NCBI GenBank assembly: GCA_964550165.1
Contig: CAZJYC010000104.1
Location: forward strand, 1 to 7,007
Source: CAZJYC01 sp964550165
Lineage (GTDB): Bacteria; Acidobacteriota; Aminicenantia; Aminicenantales; Aminicenantaceae
Direction of reading: 5' to 3'
Length of the DNA stretch: 7,007 nt
Part shown: positions 1-5,846 of the stretch, one piece after another
Layout: each line of letters opens with the position of its first letter
How positions within the stretch are numbered: position 1 is the first letter of the stretch
Notes under the pieces: model-generated
Told to the model about the DNA's origin: nothing
The model's input: the letters and a program-made list of their open reading frames with translations, nothing else
Databases searched by the model: none
Position numbers and translations under genes: made by a program

Positions 1-33
1 CCGGCGGTTTAGACTTACGTTTAAATCTTACAG
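1..33 (-). repeat. Partial copy of a dispersed tRNA-3'-end-like repeat (copy 1)
   Basis: The window opens inside a repeat whose core aligns by eye with those near 2447 and 5769: CCGG, then a GGTTTA-like block, then TTACGTTTAA and a CTTACA/TTTTACA tail. The upstream half is outside the window. It abuts the stop codon of the minus-strand gene ending at 34, so it lies at that gene's 3' edge. The orientation is the same as in the other copies. The family assignment rests on hand alignment only. Confidence 0.55.
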
Positions 34-846
34 TTATATGTTCATTGAAAGAGACCAGAAGCTTTCGAAGATATCGGCTAAGTATTTCGCAATAACTGGG
101 TCATTTAGAGAACGTCTACCTACGTGAATCCCTTCTTTGGCATGAGGTAAAATGTACAACCAATGGGTTCTGTCGGCTATCATAACGTGAGCGAAATCGT
201 CCAGAAAAATAGGCTTTAGCATCTTAGGTGGGTTCTCCAGAATTTCCTTTGGCAAGAACCTTGTTTCGACCTTGAATTCAAGTCTTAGAACGTCTAGAAC
301 CTTTTTCGAGATTTGCGGGTCTGCAATTACTCTTATGGCGACATTTCTTTGGGTTGCTTGATTGAAGGCCGATGACAAAACCTCGTGGAATTCTTGCCTC
401 TGGAAACTGCTTAACCATCGTGTCGTTATGAGTAGTTCCTCGCTCGTCCCTACAATCAAACTCACGACTTCGCGAATCCAAGATCTTGGATCATCTTTAT
501 CGCTGAACCATATTGAAACTCTTCTCGTCGTTGATGCCATTTGGAGAGGTTCTAACAAAGGACAAATGTACAGTCCTAAATCGCTCAACGAGTACCTCTT
601 TCCCTCCCTCTCTATAAGACCTGAATCACGAAGAGATATTAGTGCTAAACTGAGCGTCCTTGTGCTCAGGTGTAGATTTCTCAAATTTCTCATGATGTTG
701 CTGAAAGTTGTAGCATTGGAGTCTCTCTTGCCTTTCTTCCATTCAAACCAAACATCAAATAAGAAACTTAGAACATCAAAAGCTCCTTTCCTTCCTATAA
801 TGGAAGAGATCTTTTCAGTTCTGTTGCTCATGATATAGTCTTTCAA
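34..846 (-). CDS. Winged-helix protein with degenerate PLD-like domain, TrmB-type regulator
   Basis: Probable transcriptional regulator of 270 residues. Residues about 18-95 read as a winged helix: helices, then SLRDSGLIEREGKRYSLSDLG, a typical recognition-helix/wing ending. Residues about 125-265 resemble the phospholipase-D-like sensor domain found in archaeal TrmB-like regulators, with LLITTRWL, AIRVIADPQ and HVMIADRTHWLYILPHAKEG. Where an active PLD enzyme has HxK the protein has H220-V-M222, so catalysis is unlikely and ligand sensing or oligomerisation is more plausible. The 846 start is a TTG; an in-frame ATG at 831 (MSNRTEK, 265 residues) is at least as likely, because a TTTAAAAAA box sits about 26 bases upstream of it and would give a nearly leaderless transcript. 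It diverges from the ArsR-like gene at 1194 across 347 bases. The fold call is fairly secure; the ligand and targets are unknown. Confidence 0.75.
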   Translation of the reverse strand: MKDYIMSNRTEKISSIIGRKGAFDVLSFLFDVWFEWKKGKRDSNATTFSNIMRNLRNLHLSTRTLSLALISLRDSGLIEREGKRYSLSDLGLYICPLLEPLQMASTTRRVSIWFSDKDDPRSWIREVVSLIVGTSEELLITTRWLSSFQRQEFHEVLSSAFNQATQRNVAIRVIADPQISKKVLDVLRLEFKVETRFLPKEILENPPKMLKPIFLDDFAHVMIADRTHWLYILPHAKEGIHVGRRSLNDPVIAKYLADIFESFWSLSMNI

Positions 847-850
847 TTCT

Positions 851-880
851 TTACTTTTTTAAAGTTTTGCTTTATAATCT
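851..880 (-). promoter_or_regulatory. Candidate archaeal promoter for the TrmB-like gene
   Basis: Read on the minus strand this stretch contains ATTATAAAGC (about 870-879) and CTTTAAAAAAG (about 854-864). The second is centred roughly 26-28 bases upstream of the ATG at 831; the first is a similar distance upstream of the TTG at 846. Either would give a leaderless or very short-leader mRNA, in keeping with the absence of a clear Shine-Dalgarno. Assignment is by spacing and AT content only. Confidence 0.4.
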
Positions 881-1096
881 AATTTCGGAAAAAAAGCAAA
901 TACCAGCGACAAGCGGATCTCTCGATGCTCTCATAATGCCCCAGATCAATGAGAACTGGGGAACTCGTCGTAAACCATTTTCTATATCATTGCACTACTT
1001 CGCTTATTAAGGAAGGTAAGTACATTACATGTGCAATTGACTTTTCATCTTTTCGGATAAGCATGAGCCTATAAGATGGAACTCAAGTCTAACTGC
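881..1096. other. Divergent intergenic stretch without a supported gene
   Basis: Between the minus-strand gene at 34-846 and the plus-strand gene from 1194 I see no supportable coding sequence. It contains a small GC-rich inverted repeat, CCCCAG at 939-944 and CTGGGG at 956-961 with an 11-base loop. It has no T-tract after it, so it is not an obvious terminator. A 24-codon open frame from ATG 936 to TAA 1010 has no ribosome binding site and no recognisable product. A looser CATCTT...AAGATG pairing lies near 1046-1078. Confidence 0.4.
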
Positions 1097-1112
1097 GTGT
1101 ACTTAAGTACAC
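1097..1112. promoter_or_regulatory. Perfect 16-base palindromic operator
   Basis: GTGTACTTAAGTACAC equals its own reverse complement over all 16 bases. It lies about 85-97 bases upstream of the start of the ArsR-like regulator, in the divergent region shared with the TrmB-like gene. A dyad of this size next to a small winged-helix gene is the usual arrangement for autoregulation by a dimeric repressor. The palindrome is seen directly; which protein binds it is inferred. Confidence 0.65.
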
Positions 1113-1124
1113 TAGAGTAAAGAA

Positions 1125-1140
1125 GTGTACTGTAGTATAA
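1125..1140. promoter_or_regulatory. Second, imperfect operator copy
   Basis: GTGTACTGTAGTATAA matches the perfect palindrome at 1097 in 12 of 16 positions, with a complete left half-site (GTGTACT) and a degraded right half. The start-to-start distance from the first copy is 28 bases. It overlaps an AT-rich TATAATAAAG stretch at 1136-1145 that could itself be a TATA box, so protein bound here could block or recruit transcription factors. A further GTAGT...ACTAC pairing spans 1132-1152. Confidence 0.45.
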
Positions 1141-1161
1141 TAAAGTAAACTACCATATCGA

Positions 1162-1193
1162 ACAAATATATTGAAGGATGCGCAGCATCTATT
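1162..1193 (+). promoter_or_regulatory. Candidate TATA box and leader of the ArsR-like gene
   Basis: AAATATAT at about 1164-1171 is centred some 26-27 bases before 1193-1194, the expected distance from an archaeal TATA box to the transcript start. The TATA-to-start stretch holds a short hairpin, GATGC-GCA-GCATC (1177-1189). Initiation near 1193 would leave the GTG at 1194 or ATG at 1197 essentially leaderless, or give a 16-base leader with a GGTGA Shine-Dalgarno ahead of the ATG at 1209. Confidence 0.45.
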
Positions 1194-1541
1194 GTGATGG
1201 TGAGCACGATGGCAACAATTGAACTCAAGGATTTACCTTTGAGCGAGCATGTTAGGTTATATGCTGTACTCTCAAATGTTAAAAGGATACAGATTTTGTT
1301 TGCGCTCTATCATAATCCCCAGTCTGAAGATTGGATGGTTTCTTTCACAAATCTTAGAAGAACTCTCGACATGAACGCTCCATCTTTGACTCATCATTTG
1401 AGGATACTTCAAGAGGCTGGACTCGTAGAGAATCCGCTGGTTAGAGAAGGAGGAACTTACTCTCAATACCGCCTTACTGAGAATGGTGTGAAAATAGTGA
1501 GAAAATTGAAGGATGATCTGACCAGCACACGAAATCTTTGA
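1194..1541 (+). CDS. ArsR-like winged-helix transcriptional regulator
   Basis: Small DNA-binding protein (115 residues as given, 110 from the ATG at 1209) with an ArsR-type winged helix as its whole body. It reads SEHVRLYAVLSNVKRIQILFAL (helices 1-2), VSFTNLRRTLDM (helix 3), SLTHHLRILQEAGLVE at about 64-79 (recognition helix) and REGGTYSQYRLTENG (wing). There are no cysteines, so the classic metal-sensing site of ArsR/SmtB is absent and another signal, or none, is sensed. Start choice is open: GTG 1194, ATG 1197 or ATG 1209. I favour ATG 1209, because GGTGA at 1199-1203 precedes it by five bases and matches the archaeal Shine-Dalgarno. It probably binds the palindromes at 1097 and 1125 and may control itself and the divergent gene. 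Its stop lies nine bases from that of the convergent gene at 1551. Confidence 0.85.
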   Translation: MMVSTMATIELKDLPLSEHVRLYAVLSNVKRIQILFALYHNPQSEDWMVSFTNLRRTLDMNAPSLTHHLRILQEAGLVENPLVREGGTYSQYRLTENGVKIVRKLKDDLTSTRNL

Positions 1542-1550
1542 TAATCAACT

Positions 1551-2249
1551 CTATGTAATCTGATTTAACAATCGTGGCAGAACATCAAGTCTGTCCAAGG
1601 CGTAAAGTCTCATTCTTGGGCTTAGAAAGAAATATTCTATTACGTTTTTGGCAACCTGTTGCTCTATAAAAGGACAGAAACTCCTTTGTTTCATACAGTC
1701 CCATGCTGTTCTCACTGGTTTCGCGTCGCAAAAAGCACTATGAAAACCCGCTACAGGAGAAAGTAGACTACATTTGCCATTTTTTTCCTCGTCACTGTCG
1801 TCCTTATTCACGTTTCTAACAAAAGCAATACCAATCGCTGAAAAATCCTTGTCTTTCTTCAATCGTTCGTAACACCAATCTGTCTCGATATAATGAGCTC
1901 CGGGAACGGAGTAGAGAATCAACGCTTGGTGAGCTTCTTCTTCAATCATTAGCTTCAATGAGTCCCGCATGGAAATCGATCTGAATTCTTTAGGTCTGCT
2001 CTGGATATCGATCCTGCCTCTCTCATTTTTCAAGTAGATCCGAATGCTCGTTACTGCACCATGTCCATTTCTTGCGAGTAACCTGCTAACATAATCAATA
2101 TAAGGCCATGCGTCAAAAGCCCCCAAAACAGCAATAACCTTTTTGCCCTTATTTTCGAATCTTTCTCTAAAGCCCTGAACTATGATTCTTAATACCTCAG
2201 TGGCCTTTCTCTGACTGAGTAGGTTCTGGATTTCTTGTTCGTCTGCCAA
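1551..2249 (-). CDS. Unrecognised protein, Rossmann/TIR-like core with four C-terminal cysteines
   Basis: I do not recognise this 232-residue protein as a named family. Residues about 36-145 have an alternating strand/helix pattern: KKVIAVLGAF, helix YIDYVSRLLARNG, AVTSIRIYL, helix SLKLMIEEEA, then QALILYSVPGAHYIETDWCYERL. The last segment resembles the TIR-domain S...WC..E region, with W125, C126 and a candidate acidic residue E128, but the glutamate sits at W+3 rather than the more usual W+4. The TIR link is therefore tentative. C-terminally, C160, C174, C185 and C192 with H170 could bind zinc or an iron-sulphur cluster; FCPF at 191-194 is distinctive. The start is a TTG, well supported by GGAGGGTGG seven bases upstream. 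No signal peptide or membrane helix is seen, so a cytoplasmic location is likely. It converges on the ArsR-like gene and diverges from the TPR-CHAT gene. Confidence 0.7.
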   Translation of the reverse strand: MADEQEIQNLLSQRKATEVLRIIVQGFRERFENKGKKVIAVLGAFDAWPYIDYVSRLLARNGHGAVTSIRIYLKNERGRIDIQSRPKEFRSISMRDSLKLMIEEEAHQALILYSVPGAHYIETDWCYERLKKDKDFSAIGIAFVRNVNKDDSDEEKNGKCSLLSPVAGFHSAFCDAKPVRTAWDCMKQRSFCPFIEQQVAKNVIEYFFLSPRMRLYALDRLDVLPRLLNQIT

Positions 2250-2256
2250 GAGTTCG

Positions 2257-2265
2257 CCACCCTCC
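2257..2265 (-). promoter_or_regulatory. Strong Shine-Dalgarno fixing a TTG start
   Basis: On the minus strand GGAGGGTGG lies seven bases before the TTG at 2249, close to the archaeal consensus GGAGGTGA. No in-frame ATG or GTG lies between it and the TTG. It is the clearest ribosome binding site in the window and decides the start of the 232-residue gene. Confidence 0.75.
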
Positions 2266-2287
2266 TGAATTTCTACAAATCATGATT

Positions 2288-2302
2288 AGGGTATATATTA
2301 GA
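2288..2302 (-). promoter_or_regulatory. TATA box for the TIR-like/cysteine-rich gene
   Basis: The minus strand reads TAATATATAC (2291-2300). A start 25-26 bases downstream falls near 2270, leaving a leader of about 20 bases that contains the Shine-Dalgarno at 2257-2265. Box, leader and binding site fit together, which makes this the best-supported promoter in the window. Confidence 0.6.
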
Positions 2303-2318
2303 ATTACCTATGAATGTT

Positions 2319-2350
2319 CGAAGGATTCCTCTGTACGCCAAAATCCTTCG
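2319..2350. repeat. Perfect 9-base inverted repeat in the divergent region
   Basis: CGAAGGATT at 2319-2327 is exactly complementary to AATCCTTCG at 2342-2350, with a 14-base spacer. It lies just upstream of the TATA box of the minus-strand gene and about 100 bases before the promoter of the TPR-CHAT gene. No T-tract follows on either strand, so a terminator is unlikely. A regulator site, or a remnant of a small mobile element, is possible. The stretch 2351-2416 shows nothing else. Confidence 0.5.
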
Positions 2351-2416
2351 TAGAAAAGTTGCCCTAAAGCATGCCACTGTCAAGATTATTTTCGCATTGG
2401 GGGCTCTAGAATCGCT

Positions 2417-2487
2417 TATTTTGACAAATTAAGCTTTGGTGCGGGGCCGGATAGGTTTAAACGTAAGTTTAAATTTTAGAATTGCAG
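2417..2487 (-). repeat. Dispersed tRNA-3'-end-like repeat (copy 2)
   Basis: This roughly 70-base unit aligns by eye with 5740-5808 at about 57 of 69 paired bases, with small gaps. Read on the minus strand, its central part resembles the last bases of a tRNA: a degenerate T-loop TTTAAAC, then CTATC, CGGCCCC and GCACCA. The 5' half of the T-stem does not pair, so it is not a functional tRNA. The plus-strand right half holds TTTAAAC-GTAA-GTTTAAA, two perfect 7-base inverted arms at 2456-2473. It immediately precedes the TPR-CHAT gene and may supply its promoter. Confidence 0.6.
2456..2479 (+). promoter_or_regulatory. Candidate promoter of the TPR-CHAT gene inside repeat copy 2
   Basis: Two TTTAAA-type boxes (2456-2461 and 2468-2473) lie 40-55 bases before the ATG at 2512. 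Transcription would start near 2484 or 2497, giving a leader of about 15-28 bases that contains the weak Shine-Dalgarno AAGGA at 2499-2503, eight bases before the ATG. The promoter may thus have been delivered by the repeat. Support is positional only. Confidence 0.4.
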
Positions 2488-2511
2488 TGCCGCAAGAAAA
2501 GGATATAGCTG

Positions 2512-5500
2512 ATGCAGAGCACAATCTCAAATGATAGCAAAATGAACGAAAGAGAACAGGGGATTCTGCGACTAGCTGAAGATTACAAACGCTCAGATAA
2601 ATTCATTCATAAGTTGGAGAAAATGTCCGACTTCCTGTCGAGTGAGAAAGGTGACTTCTTTATACAGGCGGGGAGAACCTTGTATGAGCATTTCCACTAT
2701 GCGTTGGCTTTGATTACTTGGAAACATGCCTTGGAATGCTTCATAAAAGACAACAACAGAATAGCACAATCAAAATGCTATGGAAGCATAGGCCTTGCTT
2801 TTGACGGCTTGGGAGAATTCGACCGAGCAATCAGATACTATAAAAAAGCACTGGTAATAGCGAAGGAGATTGGAGACAAAATCAACGAATCAAAATGCTA
2901 CACAAACCTCGGCATCGTTTGTGACTATCTAGGAAAGCCTAGGAAAGCAATAGAGTATCATGAGAAGGCATTGGCGATAGACAAGGAGATTGGAGACAGG
3001 GTTGGTGAATCAGCCTGTTATACGAGCCTTGGCATCGCTCATCGCAGTCTCGGAAACTTTGCGAAAGCGATCGAATACTACAAGAAATCACTAAGAATAG
3101 ATAAAGAGCTTGAAGACAAAGCCGGCGAGGCGACATGCTTGGGAAATCTGGGCATTGTCTTTGATGATTTAGGAGACCATAAGAAAGCGATTGAATATCA
3201 TGAGAAGTCGCTAAAGATATCAAGGGAGATTGGAAACAAAGCCGGTGAATCAAAATGCTACACAAACCTCGGGATTGCTTATGATTGCTTGGGTGATCCT
3301 AAGAGAGCAATTGAATACCACGAGAAATCGCTGAAGATTAACAGGGATATTGGAAACAGAGATGGTGAGTCAAGATGCTACACGAACCTCGGCATCGCTT
3401 ATCGAGATTTAGGGGATCTTGGAAGAGCTATTGAAAACCATCAGAAAGCATTGAAAATAAACAAGGAGATTAGAGATAGGGCTAGCGAATCGGCATGCTA
3501 TGCAAATCTCGGGTTGGCTTTTGATACTATAGGAAATTTCAAGAGGGCAATCGAAAATCATGAAAAAGCACTAGAAATAGCAAAAGACATTGGAGACAAG
3601 GCCAACGAATCAAAATGCTATACGAACCTCGGCATCGCCTATTGTAGCTTGGGAGATTTCAGGAGGGCAATCGAATACCACGAAAAAGCACTGAGAATGT
3701 ACAGAGAAATCGGTGACAAGGCTGGCGCGTCAGCGTGCTACATTGATCTTGGTGTTGTCTATCGTAATTTAGGAGATCGTGAAAAAGCGATAGAAAACTA
3801 CAGGAAAGGATTGAAAGCAAAAAGGAGAATCGGAGAAAAAGCCGGCGAAATAAAATGCCTTACAAATCTTGGTGTCGCCTATTATGGATTGAAGAAATTC
3901 AGAAAAGCTATCGAATACCATGAAAGAGCACTGAAAATAGCGTTGGAGATTGGGGACAGAGCTGATGAAGCAGCATGTTATGGAAATCTTGGTTTAGCCT
4001 TCAATGGATTAAGGGATTTTGACAGGGCGATCGATTATCATCAGAAGTCGCTGAAGATTTTGAGGGAAATCGGTGACAAGGCCGGGGAATCAAAATGCTA
4101 TGCGAATCTCGCTGCGGTCTATCTCAACTTGGGCGATTCCAAGAAGGCAATTGAATACTGTGAAAAGTCGCTGCTGATAAATAGAGAAACGGGCGACATG
4201 GATTCACAGAGAATAATCAGTCTGAACCTTGGTCGGATCCATTATGAATGCGAGCCTAGACTTGCTTATGATTACTTCAAGAACTCCACAGAATTATCAG
4301 AAATCATTAGTAGCAGGCTTGTTGAGGAAGAACACAAAATCGGCTTCTATGCTCTCGCTTCTGATGCATACCAATACATGATTCCTCTCTGTTTGAAACT
4401 AGGAAAAAGTAAAGAAGCGTTTGAATATGTTGAAAGAAGCAAATCAAGGGCGTTCCTTGATCTACTCGCAACCACGGAGATCAAACCAATTTCTCAAATA
4501 ACAAGTAGATTGAAATCGTTGCTTGATGACGAAGATGCAAACCTATCCAGGTTGCGCGAGATTCAGATAAGCCACTTGAAACGAACTAGGGTCTCAGTGG
4601 AACCCGGAGAAATAGAGAAGATCTTTGAAAATCTAGACCATGTATACAGCAAGATAGAGCAATACGACCCCGAATATGTGTATACACGCAGAGGAAAACC
4701 ACTTTCGCTAAACAAGATACAACAAACGCTTTCTTCCCAGCGAAAAGATGTGGTCCTGATAGAATATTACATAACCAGAGATAAGGCATTCATTTTCGTA
4801 CTATCATCAAGAGACAAAAAGCTACATGTAGTGCCCATTCCAGCATCAGAGGAGAAACTTGGCCTATATCTGGAGAACTGTTGGAGAGAGGTTGTCGACT
4901 ATCCCATCAATAAGAATGTTGGCGATACTTGGCTTGGCTTAAGCGATTACCTTATCGAACCGATATCAAAATATCTGACCGAAGGCGACTTGATCTATTT
5001 CGTGCCTCATAGCTTGCTTCATTACCTTCCTGTGCACGCGCTTGAACTGAGAAGTGAGCCCCTAATAAGACAGCATCCAGTTGCTTACTCTCCAAGCGCA
5101 TCGTTGATAAAATTCTTTCAAAACAAAGGGAGTGGCAAGCTACAAAGTTGTGTATCCTTTGGAGTGGTATTTGAAGAAGAATCAGAAAAAGTGGCTGGGC
5201 TTTTCGGCTCGAAGCCTTCCAATGGCTACTTGGCAACCAAAGAAAAAGTGTTCAAGAACTGCATTGACAAAGATATCATTCATTTCTCATGCCATGGATA
5301 TTTTGATGATGTAGACCCTTTGTCTTCCGGTGTCGAGTTGCATGCTCACGAGATTCTTTCAGCTAGAGAAATATTCGGTATGAAACTAAATTCTGAATTG
5401 GTGACTTTAAGTGCCTGTCAGACAGGGCTTAACCAAAGAAGACCGGGAGACGAATTGATCGGTCTCACTCGAGCTCTTATCTATGCTGGCGCGCCTTCAG

Positions 5501-5691
5501 TAATAGTTAGCTTATGGTCTGTTGATGCTCGTTCCACACAAGAATTGATGCTCGAATTCTATAAGCTTTTGAAAAATGGTATTGACAAAGCGACTGCATT
5601 ACAGGAGGCACAGAAGAAAATAATGGACAAGAAAGAATATTCCCACCCATATTATTGGGCGCCATTCATACTGGTCGGAGATTGGAAATGA
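2512..5691 (+). CDS. TPR-CHAT protein: TPR array plus caspase-like peptidase
   Basis: Large cytoplasmic protein of 1,059 residues, predicted to be a cysteine peptidase controlled by a TPR scaffold. Residues about 1-86 are helical with a degenerate TPR. Residues about 87-566 form twelve TPR units of exactly 40 residues, of the type NLGIAYxxLGDxxKAIEYHEKALKI..EIGDKAGE. Residues about 567-730 are a helical linker with the ERSKSRAFLDLLA motif (641-653) often seen ahead of CHAT domains. Residues about 730-1059 are the CHAT domain: YFVPHSLLHYLPVHAL, HFSCHG with probable catalytic H928, and LSACQTG with probable nucleophile C969, then PGDELIGLTRALIYAGAPSVIVSLW. Both catalytic residues are present, so it should be active. 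In known systems TPR-CHAT proteins are released by a sensor partner, as in type III-E CRISPR with Csx29, but no CRISPR gene is nearby. The gene stands alone between repeat copies 2 and 3. The substrate and trigger are unknown. Confidence 0.92.
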   Translation: MQSTISNDSKMNEREQGILRLAEDYKRSDKFIHKLEKMSDFLSSEKGDFFIQAGRTLYEHFHYALALITWKHALECFIKDNNRIAQSKCYGSIGLAFDGLGEFDRAIRYYKKALVIAKEIGDKINESKCYTNLGIVCDYLGKPRKAIEYHEKALAIDKEIGDRVGESACYTSLGIAHRSLGNFAKAIEYYKKSLRIDKELEDKAGEATCLGNLGIVFDDLGDHKKAIEYHEKSLKISREIGNKAGESKCYTNLGIAYDCLGDPKRAIEYHEKSLKINRDIGNRDGESRCYTNLGIAYRDLGDLGRAIENHQKALKINKEIRDRASESACYANLGLAFDTIGNFKRAIENHEKALEIAKDIGDKANESKCYTNLGIAYCSLGDFRRAIEYHEKALRMYREIGDKAGASACYIDLGVVYRNLGDREKAIENYRKGLKAKRRIGEKAGEIKCLTNLGVAYYGLKKFRKAIEYHERALKIALEIGDRADEAACYGNLGLAFNGLRDFDRAIDYHQKSLKILREIGDKAGESKCYANLAAVYLNLGDSKKAIEYCEKSLLINRETGDMDSQRIISLNLGRIHYECEPRLAYDYFKNSTELSEIISSRLVEEEHKIGFYALASDAYQYMIPLCLKLGKSKEAFEYVERSKSRAFLDLLATTEIKPISQITSRLKSLLDDEDANLSRLREIQISHLKRTRVSVEPGEIEKIFENLDHVYSKIEQYDPEYVYTRRGKPLSLNKIQQTLSSQRKDVVLIEYYITRDKAFIFVLSSRDKKLHVVPIPASEEKLGLYLENCWREVVDYPINKNVGDTWLGLSDYLIEPISKYLTEGDLIYFVPHSLLHYLPVHALELRSEPLIRQHPVAYSPSASLIKFFQNKGSGKLQSCVSFGVVFEEESEKVAGLFGSKPSNGYLATKEKVFKNCIDKDIIHFSCHGYFDDVDPLSSGVELHAHEILSAREIFGMKLNSELVTLSACQTGLNQRRPGDELIGLTRALIYAGAPSVIVSLWSVDARSTQELMLEFYKLLKNGIDKATALQEAQKKIMDKKEYSHPYYWAPFILVGDWK
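2772..4211 (+). repeat. Twelve in-phase 120-base tandem repeats encoding TPR units
   Basis: Within the TPR-CHAT gene a 120-base period runs without insertion or deletion from 2772 to 4211, marked by a TGCTA-type codon pair (Cys-Tyr) near each unit start: 2772, 2892, 3012, 3132, 3252, 3372, 3492, 3612, 3732, 3852, 3972 and 4092. A thirteenth, diverged unit begins near 4212. Some units keep long identical stretches, such as 26 bases shared by 2887-2912 and 3247-3272, exactly 360 bases apart. This suggests fairly recent duplication or gene conversion. Confidence 0.85.
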
Positions 5692-5739
5692 ACAAGCCAC
5701 TTTTCCGGCTATAATGCTATAGTCACTTAGGAATGTGCC

Positions 5740-5808
5740 TATTTCGTCAAAATGGGCTTTTGGTGGGGCTGGATAGGATTAAATTTACGTTTAAGTTTTA
5801 CAATTCAG
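5740..5808 (-). repeat. Dispersed tRNA-3'-end-like repeat (copy 3)
   Basis: This copy sits between the convergent stop codons at 5691 and 5847. On the minus strand it reads TTTAATC (T-loop-like), CTATC, CAGCCCC, A, CCA. That is seven loop, five stem and seven acceptor bases, a discriminator and CCA, the exact layout of a tRNA 3' end, although the other T-stem strand is missing. Its right half, TTTACGTTTAAG, matches copies 1 and 2. Together with copy 2 it brackets the TPR-CHAT gene in direct orientation. The remainder of 5692-5846 shows only a short CTATA-ATGC-TATAG dyad near 5710 and no clear terminator. Confidence 0.6.
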
Positions 5809-5846
5809 CCTAGGTCGAATGAAAAGTAACTAGGATTAATCCATCC

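Noticed and set aside
939..961. CCCCAG...CTGGGG hairpin as a transcription terminator.
   Set aside because: It lies upstream of both divergent genes rather than at a 3' end, and no T-tract follows.
936..1010. A 24-codon open frame, ATG to TAA, in the first divergent region.
   Set aside because: There is no ribosome binding site and no recognisable sequence, and an open frame this short is expected by chance.
2456..2487. Integron attC-like site made of the GTTTAAAC/GTTTAAA arms.
   Set aside because: The arms do not match the RYYYAAC and GTTRRRY core sites, and no integron integrase is visible. A tRNA-end-like origin explains more of the repeat.
2772..4211. CRISPR-like or satellite array suggested by the regular 120-base repeats.
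   Set aside because: The period keeps one open frame and encodes canonical 40-residue TPR units, so it is coding repetition.
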